Assembly: GCF_039543525.1 (NCBI RefSeq)
Contig: NZ_BAABJX010000017.1
Span: 62,001 to 126,000, forward strand
Direction of reading: 5' to 3'
Source: Algivirga pacifica
GTDB lineage: Bacteria > Bacteroidota > Bacteroidia > Cytophagales > Flammeovirgaceae
Length of the DNA: 64,000 nucleotides
The notes beneath the pieces were generated by a model, which did no database searches, was not told the DNA's origin, and saw only the letters and a list, made by a program, of their open reading frames with translations. Shown piece after piece: positions 41,200-51,015 of the stretch. How positions within the stretch are numbered: position 1 is the stretch's first letter; each line of letters starts with the position of its first letter. A program made the position numbers and the translations under genes.

Positions 41200-43644
41200 A
41201 TGAATACACAAGGGAATTTTCAGGGGAATTTCGATGAGCAGGAAGATGTCGTCTTAGATTTAGGGAGGTATTTTCGCTATGCACTCTCTAAATGGTATTT
41301 GGTTGCAATTTCCACGGTGCTAGGTGTTATAGTTGCTTTTGGAGTTACTTGGTTAATGCCAGATATTTGGCAGGTAACGAGTAAAGTCGTGAAAGAGAAA
41401 GAGGATACAAGTGGAGGAGCTTCTATGTTGGCAGGCCTTGATTTAGGTATTGGTGGTGGAATGGATCTGGCAACCATTAATATGGAATATGAGAAGGGCT
41501 TCTTTATGTCTAGAGGGATTCTTCGAAAAGTTGTAGATGAGTTGAAGTTGGATGTGGCGTACTATGATGCAACATCTCTTAAAAAAAGATTATTATACAA
41601 GACATCTCCATTTGTGATTGATTTTGATAGAAATCAAAATGGAATGCCATTGGATCGCACTTACTTAGTGAAAAAACTATCTTCTACTACATATGAATTG
41701 CAGTTGGACGATGATGAACCTAAAGAAGAGATTTCTTGGATCCCATTTTTTAATAAAAAAGAATTCCCTTTTGGTAAAGAAGTAGAAGTGAATGGGTTTA
41801 AATTTACTATTGCTTTGAATGAGGCTGTGATTTGGGATACAGAATCAGAGTATGAGTTTCGACTATATTCTGAAGATGCTATAGTTAGAGAGATTCGAGA
41901 TAAAGTGTCCTTAGCAGCATTAGGGGATAAAAAAGCTGGAGAGTCTGTTTTGCAATTTACATCTAATGGTACGATTCCATTGATGGAAGTGGATTTGTTG
42001 AATACAATTTATAAAGTAGGAGAGGAAGAAAATATAGACTATAAAAATAGTAGAGATTTTAAGGCTATTGAATTTCTTGATGAGCGTTTGACAGAGATTT
42101 CCGATTCTATGCGAAATATGGCGAGTGAGATGCATGTGTTACGTATCAAGAATAAAGAGTTATCTGGCGGTTCTCAATATGTTTTTCAAAAGATTTATGA
42201 GCTAGATGAGGAACGTAATAGTATTGAACTGACTCTACGTTATTTAGAGTATCTGAAGTCTTATGTTCAGGATCAAAAAGAAGATGAGATTCTTTCTCCT
42301 AATATGTTTGGGGTAGAGAATAAAGCGTTAGATCAATTAGTAGAGGATTATATCACTTTAAAAGTAGAAACAACTACACTGCAGACAGAATTAGTAGAAA
42401 ACTCTCCTATTTTCCAGTTGCAACTAAAACAAAAGAGAGAAGCGGTAGTGGCAATGGAGAAGATTATTTTGGAGAATGTAACCAATATGACGGATACCTA
42501 TCGCTTTAAGATGAAGCAGGTAAATCGTAAGGTAAATGAGTTGATGAAATCGGCAGAGACATTACTTTCAGAGGAGAAAGTATTTACAGATTATCAGCGT
42601 TTGTTTACCACAAACGAAGAGCTTTATACGATTCTACTTCAAAAGAAGGCAGAAGCAAGCATTAATAGTGCTTCAGCGACTTCTGATTACCGAGTGTTAG
42701 AATATCCTGAAATTAGTGAGAAGCCAATTAGTCCTAAGAAGTTGATTAACTTAGTTATAGGGTTACTGTTAGGTGCAGTTCTTCCATTAGGATTAATGTT
42801 TGTCAAAATAGTCTTTGACAATAAAATTCAAACGCGTGATGATATAGAAGCACTTTCAAGTATTCCTGTAGCAGGTGTCGTAGGGAAAGCAAAACGTTCG
42901 GATGTATTAGTCGTGACCAATTCCCCTAAAGGTGCTGTGTCGGAATCTTTCCGTAGTATTCGTGCGAATATGAAATATTTGGTACCGAATAAAGAAAAGG
43001 TGACGATTATGGCTACCTCTACGATCCCTGGAGAAGGGAAGACCTTCTTCTCTTCAAACTTGGCGGCCTCTTTTGCACAAATGGGAAAGAAGGTGCTGTT
43101 GATCGGTGCAGATATTCGTAAGCCAAGATTGGATGATTATTTCAATGTACAAGGGTATGGTTTGACCGATTACTTGATTGGAAACTGTGAAAGCTATGCT
43201 GCTATTCAAAAAACAGATGTACCTAACCTTCATATGATTCACTCTGGACCAGTACCTCCAAATCCATCGGAGTTATTATCAAGTGATAAAATGTCTGCTC
43301 TGATGGCAGATATGCAAGAAGCTTTCGATGTTGTGATGATTGATACAGCACCAATTGGTTTGGTAGCTGACTCCTTTAACTTGCTTCAGCACGTAGATGT
43401 AATGTTCTTGATGACCCGTCAGGACCACACCCTAAGAGAAATGGTGCAAAAAGCAGAAAGCCATTTCTCGGATGAGGAACGTAAGAAGGTGAACTTTGTG
43501 TTAAATGGGGTGGATATGGAAAATAACACCTATGGAGGAACCTATGGGAGTTACGGATATAGTGGTGGATATTACGTGGAAGAGGAGGTAGAGCCAGGTA
43601 AAAGAGATAAGGCAAAGAGTTTCTTGAAAAAGGTGTTTAGCTAA
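41200..43644 (+). CDS. Polysaccharide biosynthesis tyrosine autokinase (Wzc/BY-kinase)
   Basis: 814 residues. Two membrane segments (near 30-52 and about 517-540) flank a long periplasmic Wzz/GNVR domain with coiled coils. The cytoplasmic BY-kinase has Walker A IPGEGKTF at about 609-616, Walker A' GADIRKPRLD at about 636-645, Walker B VVMIDTAP, and a Tyr-rich C-terminal cluster (GGTYGSYGYSGGYY). It controls chain length and assembly in cycles of autophosphorylation; no partner Wzb phosphatase gene is seen in the window. Confidence 0.95.
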   Translation: MNTQGNFQGNFDEQEDVVLDLGRYFRYALSKWYLVAISTVLGVIVAFGVTWLMPDIWQVTSKVVKEKEDTSGGASMLAGLDLGIGGGMDLATINMEYEKGFFMSRGILRKVVDELKLDVAYYDATSLKKRLLYKTSPFVIDFDRNQNGMPLDRTYLVKKLSSTTYELQLDDDEPKEEISWIPFFNKKEFPFGKEVEVNGFKFTIALNEAVIWDTESEYEFRLYSEDAIVREIRDKVSLAALGDKKAGESVLQFTSNGTIPLMEVDLLNTIYKVGEEENIDYKNSRDFKAIEFLDERLTEISDSMRNMASEMHVLRIKNKELSGGSQYVFQKIYELDEERNSIELTLRYLEYLKSYVQDQKEDEILSPNMFGVENKALDQLVEDYITLKVETTTLQTELVENSPIFQLQLKQKREAVVAMEKIILENVTNMTDTYRFKMKQVNRKVNELMKSAETLLSEEKVFTDYQRLFTTNEELYTILLQKKAEASINSASATSDYRVLEYPEISEKPISPKKLINLVIGLLLGAVLPLGLMFVKIVFDNKIQTRDDIEALSSIPVAGVVGKAKRSDVLVVTNSPKGAVSESFRSIRANMKYLVPNKEKVTIMATSTIPGEGKTFFSSNLAASFAQMGKKVLLIGADIRKPRLDDYFNVQGYGLTDYLIGNCESYAAIQKTDVPNLHMIHSGPVPPNPSELLSSDKMSALMADMQEAFDVVMIDTAPIGLVADSFNLLQHVDVMFLMTRQDHTLREMVQKAESHFSDEERKKVNFVLNGVDMENNTYGGTYGSYGYSGGYYVEEEVEPGKRDKAKSFLKKVFS

Positions 43645-43660
43645 GTTTATGATTAAATAT

Positions 43661-43702
43661 AATCACCTAAGGGTTCTTGTAGTTAGAGCACCTTAGGTGA
43701 TT
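43661..43702. repeat. AATCACCTAAGG hairpin between wzc-like and manC-like genes
   Basis: AATCACCTAAGG and CCTTAGGTGATT form a 12-bp perfect stem with an 18-base loop. No T run, so an mRNA-stability or weak-stop role is more likely than a full terminator. Confidence 0.65.
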
Positions 43703-43736
43703 GTACCCAATGATTAACTATTAACCAATTTTTTTA

Positions 43737-44801
43737 ATGGAAAAGAATAGATATGCGGTGATCATGGCTGGAGGAGTAGGCAGTCGTCTATGGCCCGTTA
43801 GCCGTAAATCATACCCGAAGCAATTCCATGATATTTTAGGTGTAGGAAAAACCTTGTTGCAAATGACATTTGAGCGTTTACTTCAAGTTTGTGCCGTTGA
43901 TAATATATTTATTGTGACGAATGATACCTATAAAGGTATTGTCAAGGAGCAACTTCCTCAATTAGCTGAAGAGCGTATATTGTGTGAACCTCAAGCAAAA
44001 AATACCGCACCTTGTATTGCATATGCTAGTTATAAAATTGCTTCTATCAATCCCGAAGCTTCTATATTAATTGCTCCTTCGGATCATCTAATTACGAATG
44101 ATATCTCATTTGCTTCTGCAGCTGATTTAGCATATAAAGAAACAAATGAAAAAGATCAACTGATCACTTTTGGAATAAAGCCCTCTAGACCAGATACAGG
44201 GTATGGTTATATAGAATATCATGAGAATGAAAGTCGTGATACAGTAAAAGTAGAACGATTTACAGAGAAACCTGATTTAACTACTGCGGAAGAGTTTTTG
44301 TCTAAAGGGAATTACCTGTGGAATGCGGGAATATTTGTATGGTCTGCAAAAAGTATTATCTCTGCTTTAGAAAAGTATACACCTCAGATATCATCGTTAT
44401 TTGCACCTTTATTAAGTGGAACACAAGATGATTTTTGTGTGAAGTCTGCATTTCAAAAGTGTGATAGTGTTTCTATTGATTATGGTATCATGGAAAAGGC
44501 TAATAACGTATTTGTGGTTCCTGTTTCTTTTGGTTGGACTGATCTGGGGACCTGGAAATCTATTTTTGAAACAAATATCAAAAATGAGGATAACAATGCA
44601 TTTCATGGTCAAGTGATTTCTGAAGAGACAACGAATACCTTGGTGAAAATACAACCTAATAAGGTTGCAGTAGTACAAGGGCTGGAGGATTACATTGTAA
44701 TTGATAATGAAAAGGCACTTTTGATTTGTCAAAAAGAAAAGGAACAGCGTGTGAAAGGATACCTTAAGGAAGTGGCGAAAATTGATCAAGATTTTGTTTG
44801 A
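43737..44801 (+). CDS. Mannose-1-phosphate guanylyltransferase
   Basis: 354 residues. Nucleotidyltransferase signature AGGVGSRLWPVSRKSYPKQF at 11-30; IEYHENESRDTVKVERFTEKP and WNAGIFVWSAKSI are typical of the GMP branch. Single-domain, without the C-terminal isomerase of ManC. It makes GDP-mannose for the glycan (or for GDP-fucose); no GMD/fcl genes are in the window. Confidence 0.95.
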   Translation: MEKNRYAVIMAGGVGSRLWPVSRKSYPKQFHDILGVGKTLLQMTFERLLQVCAVDNIFIVTNDTYKGIVKEQLPQLAEERILCEPQAKNTAPCIAYASYKIASINPEASILIAPSDHLITNDISFASAADLAYKETNEKDQLITFGIKPSRPDTGYGYIEYHENESRDTVKVERFTEKPDLTTAEEFLSKGNYLWNAGIFVWSAKSIISALEKYTPQISSLFAPLLSGTQDDFCVKSAFQKCDSVSIDYGIMEKANNVFVVPVSFGWTDLGTWKSIFETNIKNEDNNAFHGQVISEETTNTLVKIQPNKVAVVQGLEDYIVIDNEKALLICQKEKEQRVKGYLKEVAKIDQDFV

Positions 44802-44943
44802 TGTGTGGGTCTTATGAATTACTAAATCTATTTTTTAAATAAAAAATTAGTCTAGCTGTTTATTTTCATAGTAAAGTGATCTTGTTCACTCTTTATATAA
44901 TAAACAGAATATGCACATTAGCTATAACTAACTATTTTAAATA

Positions 44944-46065
44944 ATGATGTTAACTCCTTTATTATCCTTAATATCCGCTTTTATGATTGGGCTAATTGCC
45001 GTTCCTCAGGTTATAAAAGTGATTCATAAAAACAATATTTTTGATCAGCCAGGAGGACGAAAAATCCATAAAGCGATTACGCCTTCATTGGGCGGTGTAG
45101 CCATTTATATTGCGTTTTATATAGCTTTTTGTGCTTTTGTAGAAGCAGATCAGCTTAAAGAGTTTCAATATTTTATTGCGGGGTCTCTATTGATTTTCTT
45201 TATGGGTATTAGAGATGATATGTTACCTCTGAATCCTAAAAATAAATTGATCGTACAACTTTTGAGTGCTTCTATGGTGATTGGGCTGCATTCTATAAAA
45301 TTAGAGTCATTTTATACATTGGATTTTATGGGAGACTTTCCAGAATGGTTTAGTGTGATAGCCTCTTTATTTATGGTGATAGCGTTATCGAATGCCTATA
45401 ATCTTATTGATGGTATTAATGGATTAGCAGGTTCTATAGCAGCATTGTTTTTCGCCTGTATGGGAGGATGGTTTTTATTGATTCAGGAATTGGGTTGGGC
45501 TGTATTTTCTTTGTCAATGTTAGGAGCTTTATTGGGTTTTTTATGGTATAACTGGAATCCTGCTAAAATTTTCATGGGAGATACAGGGTCTATGGTGATC
45601 GGCTTTTCGATTTCTATTGTGATTATTGTTTTTCTGAACTTGAATAAAGCTTTGTCGAGTCAGCATTCTTACTTTATCAATAATAGTGTAAGTTTGTCTA
45701 TCGCATTATTTGCTTATCCTATTTTTGATACACTGAGAATATTTACTTTAAGAATGTCTCAAGGACGTTCTCCTTTTTCACCTGATAAGTTACATGTTCA
45801 TCATATGCTTTTGAGGATGGGATTGGAACATCATCACGTAACCTTGGTGATTCTATGTGTTAGTATTTGCGCGATCGTTATGGCTTGGGGATTAGGTCTT
45901 GTACTAAGTGATCGATTTGTTTTACTTTGGTTAGCTATCAGTGGCTTTGTGTTAAATGCCGGATTAAACTGGAGAGTAAAAAGAGTCTTTTTTGAGAGAG
46001 ATAAACGTGCGGAGCATAAACGAAATATTATCTTAAGAAAAGAACGTCAGAAACTACTACAATAG
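44944..46065 (+). CDS. Undecaprenyl-phosphate sugar-phosphate transferase (WecA/MraY-type GT4 initiator)
   Basis: 373 residues with about 10 membrane segments. Family motifs: GGRKIHKAITPSLGGVAIY, GIRDDMLPLNPKNKL (the DDxxxxxN site), LSNAYNLIDGINGLAG, MGDTGSMVIGFS and the C-terminal HVHHMLLRMG. It attaches the first sugar-1-P to undecaprenyl phosphate, so it can start the repeat unit. UDP-GlcNAc is the usual donor; the sequence cannot settle this. Confidence 0.93.
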   Translation: MMLTPLLSLISAFMIGLIAVPQVIKVIHKNNIFDQPGGRKIHKAITPSLGGVAIYIAFYIAFCAFVEADQLKEFQYFIAGSLLIFFMGIRDDMLPLNPKNKLIVQLLSASMVIGLHSIKLESFYTLDFMGDFPEWFSVIASLFMVIALSNAYNLIDGINGLAGSIAALFFACMGGWFLLIQELGWAVFSLSMLGALLGFLWYNWNPAKIFMGDTGSMVIGFSISIVIIVFLNLNKALSSQHSYFINNSVSLSIALFAYPIFDTLRIFTLRMSQGRSPFSPDKLHVHHMLLRMGLEHHHVTLVILCVSICAIVMAWGLGLVLSDRFVLLWLAISGFVLNAGLNWRVKRVFFERDKRAEHKRNIILRKERQKLLQ

Positions 46066-46234
46066 GATGTAAGCTGATAATGAGTCGCTTATTTTATTAC
46101 TTTTTTTAGTATAGGTATGATATAAGTATTTTTTTTATCAATTTTGTCTTATTAAACATGTCTTCAGTAATCGAGATAGTCTAATAAGATGATGAATATT
46201 TTTCATAAGGCTATCAAAAAACACTAACAAATAA

Positions 46235-46828
46235 ATGGCAGAAAAACTTCATATCATTCCTCACGATTATAAAGTGGATAGGAATGCTAGAAATACTAAA
46301 TATGATCACCGTTCTTTGGTGATTTGGTTTACGGGTCTTTCTGGATCAGGAAAGTCTACTTTGGCCAATGCATTGGAAGCAAAGCTTTTTGAAGAGGGAT
46401 ATCATACTTATATCTTAGATGGAGATAATGTCCGTAAGGGCCTTAACCATGATCTTGACTTTTCTTCAGAAAGTAGGGTGGAAAATATTCGTCGAATTGG
46501 AGAAGTAGCCAATCTATTTGTGGATGCAGGAATAATAACGCTTTCAGCATTCGTATCTCCTTTTGCTGAAGACCGAGCGAAAGTGAAACAAATTGTTGGG
46601 GAAGATAATTTTGTAGAAGTATTTGTCAACTGTCCTTTGGAAGTATGCGAACAAAGGGATGTAAAAGGATTATATAAGAAAGCGAGAGCTGGTGAGATTT
46701 CTAATTTTACAGGGATTAGTTCACCTTTCGAAGCGCCTGTTCAGCCTGATATTGAAGTAAGAACAGACCAGTTAGCTCTGGAGGAGTCGCTGGACTTTTT
46801 ATGGAACGAGATTAAAAACAAACTTTAA
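46235..46828 (+). CDS. cysC: Adenylylsulfate kinase
   Basis: 197 residues. P-loop GLSGSGKST at 34-42; DGDNVRKGLNHDLDFSSESRVENIRR is the APS-binding segment; FVNCPLEVCEQRDVKGLY follows. It converts APS to PAPS. First gene of a cysC-cysD-cysN set inside a polysaccharide locus; start 17 bases before cysD. Confidence 0.97.
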   Translation: MAEKLHIIPHDYKVDRNARNTKYDHRSLVIWFTGLSGSGKSTLANALEAKLFEEGYHTYILDGDNVRKGLNHDLDFSSESRVENIRRIGEVANLFVDAGIITLSAFVSPFAEDRAKVKQIVGEDNFVEVFVNCPLEVCEQRDVKGLYKKARAGEISNFTGISSPFEAPVQPDIEVRTDQLALEESLDFLWNEIKNKL

Positions 46829-46845
46829 GTAATTTTTAATAAACT

Positions 46846-47751
46846 ATGAGTAAGTATCACCTAAACCACTTGCAGGAGCTGGAGGCAGAAGCCATCTATG
46901 TATTGAGAGAAGTAGCTTCCCAGTTCGAAAACCCAGCGATTTTGTTCTCTGGTGGTAAGGATTCAATTGTGGTAACCCATTTGGCTAGAAAAGCCTTTTA
47001 TCCTGCCAAAATGCCATTTAAGTTATTCCATGTGGATACGGGGCACAACTTTCCTGAAACGATCAAGTTTAGAGATGACTTGATTGAGGAATTAGGCGTT
47101 CAATTGGTTGTCGGTTCGGTTCAGAGCTCTATCGATCAGGGACGTGTAGCAGAGGAAAAAGGAAAAGATGCTAGCCGTAACAGATTGCAAACAACGACAT
47201 TATTGGATACGATCGAAGAACATGGCTTTGATGTTTGTATCGGTGGTGGTCGTAGAGACGAGGAAAAAGCAAGAGCAAAAGAACGTTTCTTCTCTCACCG
47301 TGATGAGTTTGGACAGTGGGACCCTAAAAACCAACGTCCTGAGTTATGGAACTTGTTCAACGGGAAACATCACACAGGAGAGCACTTTAGAGCCTTCCCT
47401 ATCAGTAACTGGACAGAGATGGATGTATGGCAATATATCTTGAGTGAAAATATTGCAATTCCTTCTTTATACATTGCTCACCAAAGAGATGTGGTCAGAA
47501 GAGATGGTACGTGGTTACCGTATTCTGAGTACCTAACACTAAGACCGGGTGAGGTAGTAGAAAGTAAGAAGATCCGTTTCCGTACATTGGGTGATATTAC
47601 AATTACAGGTGGTGATGAGTCTGATGCAGATACCTTAGAGAAAATTGTTGCAGAAGTAGCTGCAGCTAGACAAACAGAAAGAGGAAACCGTTCAGATGAT
47701 AAGCGTTCTGAGACGGCAATGGAAGACCGTAAGAAAGAAGGATACTTCTAG
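46846..47751 (+). CDS. cysD: Sulfate adenylyltransferase subunit 2 (ATP sulfurylase, small subunit)
   Basis: 301 residues. PP-loop FSGGKDSIV at 34-42, VDTGHNFPETIKFRD, GGRRDEEKARAKERFFS and RTLGDITITGGDESDADTL. With CysN it makes APS from ATP and sulfate. The length matches E. coli CysD (302). Confidence 0.98.
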   Translation: MSKYHLNHLQELEAEAIYVLREVASQFENPAILFSGGKDSIVVTHLARKAFYPAKMPFKLFHVDTGHNFPETIKFRDDLIEELGVQLVVGSVQSSIDQGRVAEEKGKDASRNRLQTTTLLDTIEEHGFDVCIGGGRRDEEKARAKERFFSHRDEFGQWDPKNQRPELWNLFNGKHHTGEHFRAFPISNWTEMDVWQYILSENIAIPSLYIAHQRDVVRRDGTWLPYSEYLTLRPGEVVESKKIRFRTLGDITITGGDESDADTLEKIVAEVAAARQTERGNRSDDKRSETAMEDRKKEGYF

Positions 47752-47830
47752 AATCTTTTTTGTTTATAGATACTGCATACTATTCTAGGCAGTACGCTAT
47801 CTCTTTTTCATTAATTATAGATACAAATTA

Positions 47831-47859
47831 GTTGAGAAGAATAGTTACACCTTCTCAAC
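47831..47859. repeat. GTTGAGAAG hairpin between cysD and cysN
   Basis: GTTGAGAAG (47831-47839) and CTTCTCAAC (47851-47859), 11-base loop, no T run; likely mRNA processing or pausing within the operon. Confidence 0.6.
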
Positions 47860-47875
47860 TCAAAATGATATAAAA

Positions 47876-49135
47876 ATGAGTACATCTCAAGAAATGTCTT
47901 TGCTTCGTTTTACTACGGCAGGTAGTGTAGACGATGGGAAAAGTACACTAATTGGTCGTTTGCTATACGATTCGAAATCAATTTTTGAAGATCAATTGGA
48001 AGCAGTACAGCGTTCTAGTGAGCGTAAAGGTTTGGAGCATGTGGAGTTGGCGCACCTTACGGATGGATTGAAAGACGAACGTGAGCAAGGTATTACAATC
48101 GATGTAGCGTACCGTTATTTCGCTACTCCAAAGCGTAAGTTTATTATTGCTGATACACCGGGGCATATTCAGTATACAAGAAACATGGTGACAGGTGCCT
48201 CAACGGCTAACTTGGCTTTGATTCTTGTAGATGCTAGAAAAGGGGTGATTGAGCAAACAAAACGTCACTCATTTATTGCTTCATTACTTCAGATCCCTCA
48301 CGTAGCCGTTTGTGTTAACAAAATGGACTTGGTTGATTACGATCAAGAAGCTTTTGATAAGATTGTTGAGGATTACAAAGAGTTTGCTGCTAAGCTTCAG
48401 ATCAAGGATGTGCGTTTTATCCCAATCAGTGCGTTGAAGGGAGATAACGTGGTAGATCGCTCTGAAAAAATGGATTGGTATCAGGGAGAAACTTTGCTAC
48501 ATACATTGGAGACTATCCATATTGATAGTGACTATAATATGGTAGACTGTCGTTTCCCTGTACAAACAGTGATTCGCCCTCATTCGGATGAGTTCCATGA
48601 TTATAGAGGATATGCAGGGCGTGTTGCTAGTGGTATCTTTAAGCCAGGCGATGAGGTTACCGTATTGCCTTCTGGGTTTACTTCTAAAATCAAATCTATT
48701 GATACATTCAATGGAGCAATTGAAGAGGCGTTCCCTCCTATGTCGGTAACGATGACGTTGGAAGATGAGATCGATATTAGCCGTGGGGATATGATTGTTC
48801 GTACGAATAATCAACCTAAAATGGAGCAGGATGTAGAAGTAATGCTTTGCTGGTTGAACAACCGTGGCCCTCAGCCAAGAGCGAAGTATTCTGTACGTCA
48901 CACGTCTAATGAAGCGAAGGGTATGATCAAAGATATTCTTTACAAAGTAGACGTAAATACATTGCATCGCATCGAGGATGATAAAGAAATCAAGATGAAC
49001 GATATCTGTCGTGTAAAAATCAGAACAACAAAACCATTGTTGCAAGATTCTTATAAAAACAACCGTACGACAGGTAGCTTGATCTTGGTGGATGAGGTTA
49101 CGAATGAAACAGTTGCTGCCGGTATGATTATCTAA
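47876..49135 (+). CDS. cysN: Sulfate adenylyltransferase subunit 1 (GTPase)
   Basis: 419 residues. G1 GSVDDGKST at 16-24, G3 DTPGH at 93-97, G4 NKMD. EF-Tu-like domains follow (GRVASGIFKPGDEVTVLPSG). It is not fused to CysC, which is separate. Shorter than E. coli CysN (475) at both ends but all GTPase and sulfurylase-binding parts are there. The operon has a terminator after this gene. Confidence 0.97.
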   Translation: MSTSQEMSLLRFTTAGSVDDGKSTLIGRLLYDSKSIFEDQLEAVQRSSERKGLEHVELAHLTDGLKDEREQGITIDVAYRYFATPKRKFIIADTPGHIQYTRNMVTGASTANLALILVDARKGVIEQTKRHSFIASLLQIPHVAVCVNKMDLVDYDQEAFDKIVEDYKEFAAKLQIKDVRFIPISALKGDNVVDRSEKMDWYQGETLLHTLETIHIDSDYNMVDCRFPVQTVIRPHSDEFHDYRGYAGRVASGIFKPGDEVTVLPSGFTSKIKSIDTFNGAIEEAFPPMSVTMTLEDEIDISRGDMIVRTNNQPKMEQDVEVMLCWLNNRGPQPRAKYSVRHTSNEAKGMIKDILYKVDVNTLHRIEDDKEIKMNDICRVKIRTTKPLLQDSYKNNRTTGSLILVDEVTNETVAAGMII

Positions 49136-49167
49136 GTAGGTAGTTAATCTATTTCATCTATAAATAC

Positions 49168-49197
49168 AAAGAGCCTACTTGGATAGGCTCTTTTTTT
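49168..49197 (+). terminator. Terminator after cysN
   Basis: AAAGAGCCTA-cttgga-TAGGCTCTTT then Ts; perfect 10-bp stem. It separates the cys genes from the permease. Confidence 0.9.
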
Positions 49198-49221
49198 AAC
49201 TTATTATCGATTGGAAGGCAT

Positions 49222-51003
49222 ATGAGTATAGACCTGCAATTTCATAAGTGGATTGTACTATTGGTACTCGCCGGATTGGTCATACTACTGATTAAAGGGA
49301 AGTATACTCCATCCTATTTATTTATAGGTGCTGCAGGTATTTTGGTAGTCTTGAAAATTCTGCCGATGACGGTACTTGTAGGCGGTTTAGCCAATACCCA
49401 AATATTAACCGTTTTCTTAGTGATTATGGTTTCGGCCATTGTACAAAAGAACTTTAACCCCTATCAACTTTTTGATTACTTTCTAGGGAAAGCGAAGACT
49501 CCAAAAACATTTTTAGTACGTATGAACGCCATTGTGGCGGGCTTGTCATCTGTGTTCAATAACACTCCTATTGTGGTCATGATGATGCCATATGTGTATG
49601 AAAAGGCAAAAGAGTATAAGATATCTCCTTCCAAACTATTAATGCCCTTGTCATTTTCTGCTATTCTGGGTGGAATGATAACCTTGATTGGTACTTCTAC
49701 AAACTTGGTATTGAATGGACTATTGGAGAGTAACAATGTGAAACTCTTATCCTTTATGGACTTTTTTATCCCAGGGATATTAGTGACGGTTGTCGGTATC
49801 ATTTATCTATACTTTTTTGGGTATCATCGATTAGAGAATAAAAGTCTTATGATGGATGAAATAGGACATGGAGTTCGATCCTATTTTATTGAAACGAAGC
49901 TAACACCAAGTTCTCAATATATAGGCCAAAGTATTCATCAATTAGGAATAAGAGATCGAAAGGGGGTAAACCCGATTGAGATTATTCGAGGAGAGGAAGT
50001 GATCAATGTGGTCCTAAGTACTGCCGTTCGGTTAGAAGCTAATGATCGGATTATTTTCTCTGGAAGTATTGATGATATTTTAGAGCTTTTAGAAGAAAAT
50101 ACGGATTTGGTGATTGCTAAAAATCCGCGTTTTCAGTTGAATGATAGTCTGAAGCTCTTGGAAGTGTCTATTCCGGCCAATTCTCCTCTGGAGGATGTGA
50201 AGGTAAAGGATGCAAACTTTAGGAAAACATACAACTCGACGATTATCGCCGTTCATCGAAATGGAGAAATGTTGAGTGGTCGATTAGGAGAGATTGAACT
50301 AAAGAGAGGAGATGTTTTATTGATCACAACAAGTGAACTAATCTCTATAGCGCAACTAAAGAAAGATTTTTATATACTTTCCCATACGAATTACGAGGAA
50401 ATAAAGTCAAATGAATATGCGAAGTATTTTTTAGCATTGACATTAGGCTTTTTGGGGATGGCCTTTGGGCAGATTATCTCATTATTTACAGCATTACTTC
50501 TGACGGTCTTTTTGGCGGTGATACTAAAGTTAATCACTCCCCGACTATTACGTCAAACAGTTGATTTACATTTACTGAGTATTATGGTCACTGCTTTAGC
50601 GTTAGGGGATTTATTTATCCGTTCAGGAGCGTCTAAGTTGATTACACAGAACATGATGTTATTGCTTGAGCCAACAGGAACCCTTGGAGTACTGATAGGT
50701 ATCATGTTGTTGACGGTATTTCTGACGTCTTTCATTACCAATGTAGCTGCGGTATCTGTTGCTTTTCCTTTGGCATATAGCGTTTCTGAGCAGTTAGGGG
50801 TTGATGGAGAGGTTTTTTATTTGGGAATCGCATTTGCTGCTTCTGCAGCGTTTATAACCCCTATTGGTTATCAAACAAATATGATTGTGAGCGGCCCAGG
50901 AGGTTACACAACAAAGGATTTCTTAAAGGTGGGAAGCCCTATGTTGTTACTATATTTCACAACAGTGATTGTGTATTTAACGATAAGGTATCAAATAATC
51001 TAA
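49222..51003 (+). CDS. SLC13/DASS-type anion permease with RCK_C domains (probable sulfate transporter)
   Basis: 593 residues: membrane half (about 5-205: FNNTPIVVMMMPYVYEKA, LGGMITLIGTSTNLVLNGLL), two soluble RCK_C (TrkA-C-like) domains (about 210-385: LGIRDRKGVNPIEIIRGEE, KRGDVLLITTSELIS), then a second membrane half with FITNVAAVSVAFPLAYS and ITPIGYQTNMIVSGPGGYT, the mirror-image anion sites. This layout is that of bacterial SLC13 permeases; its place between cysN and cysQ makes sulfate the likely substrate. Confidence 0.93.
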   Translation: MSIDLQFHKWIVLLVLAGLVILLIKGKYTPSYLFIGAAGILVVLKILPMTVLVGGLANTQILTVFLVIMVSAIVQKNFNPYQLFDYFLGKAKTPKTFLVRMNAIVAGLSSVFNNTPIVVMMMPYVYEKAKEYKISPSKLLMPLSFSAILGGMITLIGTSTNLVLNGLLESNNVKLLSFMDFFIPGILVTVVGIIYLYFFGYHRLENKSLMMDEIGHGVRSYFIETKLTPSSQYIGQSIHQLGIRDRKGVNPIEIIRGEEVINVVLSTAVRLEANDRIIFSGSIDDILELLEENTDLVIAKNPRFQLNDSLKLLEVSIPANSPLEDVKVKDANFRKTYNSTIIAVHRNGEMLSGRLGEIELKRGDVLLITTSELISIAQLKKDFYILSHTNYEEIKSNEYAKYFLALTLGFLGMAFGQIISLFTALLLTVFLAVILKLITPRLLRQTVDLHLLSIMVTALALGDLFIRSGASKLITQNMMLLLEPTGTLGVLIGIMLLTVFLTSFITNVAAVSVAFPLAYSVSEQLGVDGEVFYLGIAFAASAAFITPIGYQTNMIVSGPGGYTTKDFLKVGSPMLLLYFTTVIVYLTIRYQII

Positions 51004-51015
51004 ACAAACAAATTT